DNA of 64,000 bases from RBG-16-66-20 sp049651845 (GTDB lineage: Bacteria > Pseudomonadota > Gammaproteobacteria > Burkholderiales > SG8-39): assembly GCA_049651845.1 (NCBI GenBank), contig JBASCW010000023.1:84329-148328 (forward strand), read 5' to 3'. The notes beneath the pieces were generated by a model that made no database searches, had not been told where the DNA came from, and worked only from the letters and a program-made list of their open reading frames with translations. The first letter of the stretch is position 1, and the number at the start of each line of letters is the position of its first letter. Made by a program: the position numbers and the translations under genes. Positions 59,589-64,000 of this stretch are shown here, one piece after another.

Positions 59589-60710
59589 TTACTCCAGGCC
59601 CGACAACGCGGCGAGCATCCGGCGCGCGCGCTCGACCAACGCGGCGTGCGTGAACTGCTCGAGGTGCGCTTTCGCGGCGACGCGCGGATCGGGCCGCGGC
59701 TTTCCCGCGAGGATCGCATCGAGGATTTTCTCGAAGTGCCGGCCGCCGTCCTCGCGCGGATCGCGGTAGAGAAAGCCGCTCGCGCCGTCGACCACCGTTT
59801 CCGTGAACGGCGGCGCGGCGGGCGCGAGCACCGGCGTGCCGCAGCCCTGCGCTTCGAGCGCATTCAGCCCCAGCGCCTCCTTCTCGGGCAAGCCGGTCAT
59901 CAGGTAGTCGAGCTGCGGGTAGATCGCCGCCACGTTCGGCTGGAAGCCCCAGAAGCGCGCGCGCGCACCGAGCGGCGCGAGCGCGCGCTTCAGGTGCCGG
60001 ATCTGGCCGTAGCCGCCGTTGCCGAAGATTTCCAGGCGCACCTGGGGCCGGCGCGCGAGCGCGGGCGCGAGGATCGAGAAGAGGGCCGGGAACTGCTTGA
60101 TCGGCGAGAGCAGCGAGACGATGCCGAGCGTGAGGCCCGGCGCTTTCGCGAACGGCGTGCCGGCGCCGCGCACGCCCACGAGCTTCTCCAGGCGCCCGAG
60201 CAGGACGTCGCGCGGCTTCTTGCGGTCCACGATCAGCGGCGAGCGCAGCACCACCGGTTCATCCGAACGCGCGAGGTCGATGGCGCCATAGACAGGTTCC
60301 GGATACGCCTGCTCGATGCCCGCGCGGCGCAGCAGCTCGATGCAGTAGCGCGATACGGAGAACACCAGCCGGTAGGCGCGGAACTCATCTGGGCTGCGCT
60401 GGTACATCGGCATGTGCGCGAAACCGGTGAGCACGTGCTGCCGGGCCAGCCAACCGAGCGTAGGCCTGGAGAGCGGCCCCTGCGTCAGCACCATGGCGCG
60501 CGCCGGCAGCAGGATCTGCAGCTCCGCCTCGTCCGGCACCGGGATGCACTCGATGCGCTCGCCGGCGAGGCCATCCCAGAGCCGGTTGGCGGGATTCACG
60601 TACAGGCTCACGCGCGCGCCAGCGTCCGCGAGCGCGCGTGTGAAGCTGCGCGTGTAGATCTCGCCGCCGCCGACGATGCCCTGCAGGTTGATCTGGTGGA
60701 CGTGCAGCAT
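59589..60710 (-). CDS. Glycosyltransferase family 4
   Basis: The 373-residue GT-B protein has GIVGGGEIYTRSFTRALAD in its N-terminal domain, LTLGIVSLLSPIKQFPALF, LEIFGNGGYGQIRHL and the donor-site segment PEKEALGLNALEAQGCGTPV (E-x7-E-like), followed by ETVVDGASGFLYRD. It lies head-to-tail behind the next transferase gene with zero gap. Likely acts on the outer LPS core or the glycan; no more can be said. Confidence 0.88.
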   Translation of the reverse strand: MLHVHQINLQGIVGGGEIYTRSFTRALADAGARVSLYVNPANRLWDGLAGERIECIPVPDEAELQILLPARAMVLTQGPLSRPTLGWLARQHVLTGFAHMPMYQRSPDEFRAYRLVFSVSRYCIELLRRAGIEQAYPEPVYGAIDLARSDEPVVLRSPLIVDRKKPRDVLLGRLEKLVGVRGAGTPFAKAPGLTLGIVSLLSPIKQFPALFSILAPALARRPQVRLEIFGNGGYGQIRHLKRALAPLGARARFWGFQPNVAAIYPQLDYLMTGLPEKEALGLNALEAQGCGTPVLAPAAPPFTETVVDGASGFLYRDPREDGGRHFEKILDAILAGKPRPDPRVAAKAHLEQFTHAALVERARRMLAALSGLE

Positions 60711-61835
60711 TCAGTGCCCGCCGCAATGCGCGAGGTACTGGTCGGCGCCGGTGCGGAAACGCTCGAGCTCGCCGTCGCCCACGGCAGGATAGTTCTCCAG
60801 CGCCGCGCGCATGTTCTGCGCGAGCCGCTCCGCGTCCCCGGGCGGCGACAGGAAACGCGCGAGCGGCCCGGTGAGGATCTCGGCCGGGCCGTGGGGGCAG
60901 TCGGTGCTCACGGCGGGCACGCCGAGCACCAGCGACTCGACCAGCACGTTGCCCAGCCCCTCGCTGTCGGAGCAAAGTACCGACAGCCGGGCGCCGCGCA
61001 GCCAGGGATAAGGGTTGGGCTGGAAGCCGGGCAGCAGCAGCCGCTCGCGGATTCCGAGGCTCTGCGCGAGCGCCTCCAGCTGCCGCAACCACGCGCGGTC
61101 CGAGTCGGTGTAGGTGCCGCCGATGAGCACCAGCCGGTAGGCGGGATCGAGTTGGGCGAAGGCGCGCAGCAGCACGTCCTGGCGCTTGCGGTTCTGGAAG
61201 CGGGCCACGCATATTAGGTACGGCTCCGCCGGCAGCGCCGCGGGCTGCGCGGCCAGCCGGCGCAGGGCCTCGAAGTCGAACGGGTTGTAGATCGTGGCGA
61301 GGCTGCGCGGCGCGATGCCGAGCTCCTGCGTGATCTCGCGCCCGATCGCCTGCGACACCGTGATCAGGTCGCGGCCGCCGTAGAGTCCGCGCATGCGGCG
61401 CGTCCAGCGCCAGCGCCGGATGCCGCGCTTCCAGGCGCGCCGCGTGCGTACCTTCTGCTCGATCGCGTGGGCCACGGAGTTGTGGCAGACGATGTACAGG
61501 CGCGGCAAGCGCGCGATCAGCGCGATGCGGTTGGAGTCCTCGGCGTTGGAAAGGAAAAAGTCAAAGTGCAGGCCGTCGGCCTCGATGCGCCGGACGGCGT
61601 CCGCGAGGCGGCGGGCGAGCAGCCACTTGTTGAGCGGCCGCAGCCGCGAGAGCTCGCCGGTGTCGCTCAGCGCATGTACCGTGCAGCTGCCGGGCTCGGG
61701 CGCGAACTCGACCGTGTCGCGCACCAGGATCACGTGCACGTCGTGGCCGCGCGCGTGGAACTGCGCCGCCAGGTTCAGGACCACGCGCTCGGCGCCGCCG
61801 CCGATCAGCGAATCGACCAGCAGGCCGACCCGCAT
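60711..61835 (-). CDS. Glycosyltransferase family 4 (WaaG/WbpY-like)
   Basis: The 374-residue GT-B protein starts MRVGLLVDSLIGGGAERVVL and has NAEDSNRIALIARLP, IYNPFDFEALRR, CVARFQNRKRQDVLLRAF, LLPGFQPNPYPWLRGARLSV and CSDSEGLGNVLVESLVLGVP with the E-x7-E pair. It is typical of core or O-antigen transferases that retain configuration. The ATG at 61835-61833 shares one base with the stop of the DUF4254 gene; the longer upstream frame is antisense to that gene and rejected. Confidence 0.9.
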   Translation of the reverse strand: MRVGLLVDSLIGGGAERVVLNLAAQFHARGHDVHVILVRDTVEFAPEPGSCTVHALSDTGELSRLRPLNKWLLARRLADAVRRIEADGLHFDFFLSNAEDSNRIALIARLPRLYIVCHNSVAHAIEQKVRTRRAWKRGIRRWRWTRRMRGLYGGRDLITVSQAIGREITQELGIAPRSLATIYNPFDFEALRRLAAQPAALPAEPYLICVARFQNRKRQDVLLRAFAQLDPAYRLVLIGGTYTDSDRAWLRQLEALAQSLGIRERLLLPGFQPNPYPWLRGARLSVLCSDSEGLGNVLVESLVLGVPAVSTDCPHGPAEILTGPLARFLSPPGDAERLAQNMRAALENYPAVGDGELERFRTGADQYLAHCGGH

Positions 61836-62428
61836 CAGCCCGCGCTGCTCTTGCCCGGCGCGGACTCGCCGTAGACCGCGGGGTTCAGCTTCGGGTCGTT
61901 GTACATCTTGAACTGGCGGTAGATCTTGAAGCGCGACTCGCCGCGCGCGCACTCGGCGAGCAGCCGGTCGAGGCAGGCGGCGAGGTCGGCACGCTGTTCC
62001 ATCAAGCGATTCAACTTGTGCGTGCATTCGTCCACGTGCGCGCGATCCACGTCCGTGCGCTGCGTCTGCAGGCGCATGTGGTGGATCTTGAGCGACAGGA
62101 TCGACAGCCGGTCGAGCATCGCGCCCGGGGTTTCGCTGTTTTGTCTCGCCTTTTCAGGGAAGTCCTTCGCAAAGAAAAAACCGAACAATTGCTCGTCGAT
62201 CCGCTCAATCGCATCGTTACGCTGCTGGTTGTAGCGGTCGATCGCGCGCTTGTTGCCCGCGATCTCGGCGTCCGGCGCGAGCCGGCGCCGCGCGAGGTCC
62301 TCCTCGCCCCAGAGCAGCTGGTTGTTGCGGTGGTTGTCCTCGATCGCGCGCCACAGCTCCGAGGCGGCCTCGCCCTTCTGCAGGCCGTCGTGGAAATCGC
62401 AGACGCGGCGGGCCTCGAGCGGCGTCAT
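61835..62428 (-). CDS. DUF4254-like protein in LPS core cluster
   Basis: The 197-residue helical soluble protein has the pattern seen in DUF4254 members: LWRAIEDNHRNNQLLWGEEDLAR, NKRAIDRYNQQRNDAIERID, MLDRLSILSLKIHHM, and a C-terminal FKIYRQFKMYNDPKLNPAVYG. Genes of this family usually sit beside LPS core glycosyltransferases, but the activity is unknown. It is translationally coupled to the transferases on either side (4-base overlap upstream, 1-base downstream). It may be a partner or stabiliser of one of them. Confidence 0.78.
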   Translation of the reverse strand: MTPLEARRVCDFHDGLQKGEAASELWRAIEDNHRNNQLLWGEEDLARRRLAPDAEIAGNKRAIDRYNQQRNDAIERIDEQLFGFFFAKDFPEKARQNSETPGAMLDRLSILSLKIHHMRLQTQRTDVDRAHVDECTHKLNRLMEQRADLAACLDRLLAECARGESRFKIYRQFKMYNDPKLNPAVYGESAPGKSSAG

Positions 62429-63174
62429 CGGCTCTGCGCCCTGTTCAGCTCGATGAGCTTCGCGTACTTGAGGAAGCTCGTCATGCAGCCGATCGCGATG
62501 TGCACCAGGCCCGGCAGCCCGTCCAGGAGCCCCAGGCGCAGAAAGTAGAACTTGACGAAGCGCACCGCGGGCGAGAACGCGAGCTCGAGAATTCCGGCGC
62601 GGCGCCCCTGGCGGTGCAGCTCCGCCGCGGCAAGGCTCGAGTAGCGGTTCTGCTTCTCGAGGTAGCGGCCGAGGTCCTCGGCCGATTCGTGCAGCAGGTC
62701 GCCTTCGAGCGTGCCCGGCGTTACCGCATAGAGCACCTTCTCGTGCACCGCGTCGTCGCTCCAGCGCGCCTGCCGGCGGTCGAACAGGCGCGGGCTCCAG
62801 TCCGGATAGCCTTCGCCGTGGCGCAGCCAGCGGCCGAGGAAGCGGTTGCAGCGCGCCATGCGGTAGACAGGCGCCGCGGGCGCTTCGAGCGCGCGCACGA
62901 TGCTCGCCGCGAGCTCGGGCGAGACGCGCTCGTCGGCGTCCAGGCACAGCACCCAGTCGTGCGCCGCCTGCTCCACGGCGAACTGCTTCTGGCGCCCGAA
63001 GCCGAGCCATTCCTTCGCCATCACGCGCGCGCCGTAGTGCTCCGCCGCCTCGCGCGTGCCGTCGCTGCTCTCGGAGTCCACCACCAGCACTTCGTCCGCG
63101 AACGCGACGCTGGCGAGGCACTCGGGCAACTGCGCGGCGGCGTTCTGGGTGATCAGGACGACGGAGAGCGGCAC
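62425..63174 (-). CDS. waaE: LPS core glycosyltransferase, WaaE/KdtX-like (GT2)
   Basis: The 249-residue GT2 protein begins LSVVLITQNAAAQLPECLAS and has LVVDSESSDGTREAAE, WLGFGRQKQFAVEQAA, VLCLDADERVSPELA and HEKVLYAVTPGTLEGDLLHE, the plan of WaaE (inner-core beta-1,4-glucosyltransferase). A hydrophobic C-terminal segment (LGLLDGLPGLVHIAIG) may associate with the membrane. It is the first gene of the minus-strand core operon and lies divergent from waaC with 92 bases between. Confidence 0.9.
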   Translation of the reverse strand: MPLSVVLITQNAAAQLPECLASVAFADEVLVVDSESSDGTREAAEHYGARVMAKEWLGFGRQKQFAVEQAAHDWVLCLDADERVSPELAASIVRALEAPAAPVYRMARCNRFLGRWLRHGEGYPDWSPRLFDRRQARWSDDAVHEKVLYAVTPGTLEGDLLHESAEDLGRYLEKQNRYSSLAAAELHRQGRRAGILELAFSPAVRFVKFYFLRLGLLDGLPGLVHIAIGCMTSFLKYAKLIELNRAQSR

Positions 63175-63187
63175 GGCGGAAAGGGGT

Positions 63188-63193
63188 TAAAAT
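63188..63193 (+). promoter_or_regulatory. Promoter-like -10 element upstream of waaC (TAAAAT)
   Basis: GGGGTTAAAATCCCGAG occurs in the 92-base divergent region between waaE and waaC, 74 bases before the GTG. GGG and CCC flank TTAAAAT, giving weak dyad symmetry. It is the fourth TAAAATC in the window; a -35 at normal spacing is not evident. Confidence 0.35.
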
Positions 63194-63266
63194 CCCGAGA
63201 AAACAAAGCGGTATTCTAGCCCACGCGATCCGGGCGAACTCCGCGCCGCAGGACGTCCTCCTTCAC

Positions 63267-64000
63267 GTGCCGCGCATCCTGTTCATCAAAACCTCCTCGC
63301 TCGGCGACGTCGTGCACAACTGCCCGGCCGTGAGCGACGTCGCGCGCTGCGTGCCGGATGCGGCGATCGACTGGGTGGTGGAGGATTCCTTCGCGGAGGT
63401 GGCCGCGCTGCACCCGGGCGTGCGCCGCGTGATCCCGGTGTCGATCCGGCGCTGGCGCGGCGCGCTCCTCTCATCCGCGACCTGGTCGGAGATGTCGGCG
63501 TTCCGCGGCGCGCTGCGCGCCGAGCGCTACGACGCGGTGATCGACAGCCAGGGCCTGGTGAAGAGCGCGCTGCTGGCCGCCATGGCGCGCGGCCGCCGCC
63601 ACGGCCTGGATCGAGCGAGCGCGCGCGAGCCGTTCGCCGCGCGCTTCTACGAAACGACGCATGCCGTCGCGGCGAACCTGCACGCGGTGGAGCGCAACCG
63701 GCGCCTCGCGGCCGCGGCGCTCGGCTACGCCGTGCCGGCGGGCTGCGACTACGGCTTGCGCGCCGAGGGCGAGCCGCCGCTGCGTGCGCAAGCGCCCTAT
63801 GCCCTCCTGCTGACCATGACCAGCCGCGACGACAAGCTCTGGGCCGAGGAGCGCTGGCGCTCGCTTGGCCAGGGACTGGAGAAGCAAGGCCTGCGCTCCG
63901 TGCTGCCCTGGGGCAGCGAGGAGGAGCGGCGCCGCTGCGCGCGCATCGCCACCGCGATCCCGGGCGCGGTCGTGCCGCCGCGCATGCCGCTCGCCGGGCT
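63267..64000 (+). CDS. waaC: ADP-heptose:LPS heptosyltransferase I, 3' truncated by window edge
   Basis: Translation from GTG 63267 reads PRILFIKTSSLGDVVHNCPA, then DWVVEDSFAEVAALHPGV, RVIPVSIRRWR, DAVIDSQGLVKSALLAA, HGLDRASAREPFA and HAVERNRRLAA. These match WaaC, which adds the first heptose to Kdo2-lipid A. The frame is still open at base 64000, so about 245 residues of a ~330-residue protein are present. It marks the conserved LPS-core edge of the locus. The open end explains why no stop is seen. Confidence 0.93.
   Translation, partial: MPRILFIKTSSLGDVVHNCPAVSDVARCVPDAAIDWVVEDSFAEVAALHPGVRRVIPVSIRRWRGALLSSATWSEMSAFRGALRAERYDAVIDSQGLVKSALLAAMARGRRHGLDRASAREPFAARFYETTHAVAANLHAVERNRRLAAAALGYAVPAGCDYGLRAEGEPPLRAQAPYALLLTMTSRDDKLWAEERWRSLGQGLEKQGLRSVLPWGSEEERRRCARIATAIPGAVVPPRMPLAG

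Noticed and set aside
1..64000. tRNA, rRNA or CRISPR arrays
   Set aside because: No tRNA-like cloverleaf, rRNA-like conserved stretch or regularly spaced repeat was noticed while reading. A covariance-model scan would be needed to exclude small RNAs.

Overview
The window is almost entirely one large surface-polysaccharide (LPS/O-antigen or capsule) biosynthesis region. It is very GC-rich, densely packed, full of 4-base ATGA/GTGA gene overlaps, and uses many GTG and TTG starts. Gene content points to a Gram-negative proteobacterium: WecA, Wzm/Wzt, WaaC-type heptosyltransferase, WaaE-type core transferase. The mixture and the high GC suggest a betaproteobacterium, but this is an inference and no species can be named. 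A cut-off heptosyltransferase-family gene (1-603) and a cut-off waaC-like gene (63267-64000) bracket the locus. I see no rRNA, tRNA, CRISPR array or transposase.

Layout. 550-2933 (minus): a WecA-type initiating phosphoglycosyltransferase and an alkaline-phosphatase-superfamily-like protein. 2971-9206 (plus): a dTDP-rhamnose operon (rfbB, a gmd-like gene, rfbA, rfbC, rfbD) interrupted by a small nucleotidyltransferase gene pair, then a WbpE-like aminotransferase. 9178-10806 (minus): ABC polysaccharide exporter Wzm/Wzt. 10920-14795 (plus): a FdtA-type ketoisomerase, a dTDP-sugar 2,3-dehydratase, a Gfo/Idh ketoreductase and an FdtB/TylB-like aminotransferase, a set best known from antibiotic deoxysugar pathways. 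14823-17868: methyltransferase-like protein and two glycosyltransferases. 17955-24258: UDP-uronate genes, GDP-fucose genes (gmd, fcl), another epimerase and a membrane protein. 24227-31742 (minus): a seven-gene operon with a cytidylyltransferase-kinase of unusual domain order, a GmhA-like isomerase, orphan thiamine-diphosphate E1 alpha and beta subunits, two aminotransferases and an epimerase. 31923-38225 (plus): membrane proteins plus two DPM1/GtrB-like transferases, probably a polyprenyl-phosphate-sugar branch module. 38222-44211: a CDP-sugar operon (rfbF, C-methyltransferase, 3,5-epimerase, reductase, rfbG) whose first gene carries a one-base frameshift in a G7 run. 44228-49675: a visibly AT-richer stretch with large membrane proteins and two small paralogous membrane proteins. 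49699-56818: another membrane protein, a Wzx-type flippase, a methyltransferase and three glycosyltransferases. 56806-58242 (minus): cpsB/manC. 58320-59471: an AAA ATPase of the DUF4143 type bracketed by palindromes. 59589-63174 (minus): two GT4 transferases, a DUF4254 protein and a WaaE-like transferase.

Together the genes supply dTDP-, GDP-, UDP- and CDP-linked sugars, and possibly a heptose-derived one, to a set of cytoplasmic transferases. Two export routes (ABC and flippase) suggest more than one glycan, or lateral assembly of the locus. The strongest candidates for new biology are the 24.2-31.7 kb operon with orphan E1 subunits and the 10.9-14.8 kb dideoxysugar module. Next come the CDP-linked C-methyl sugar operon and the palindrome-flanked ATPase. 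There is no gap above 300 bases without a gene.
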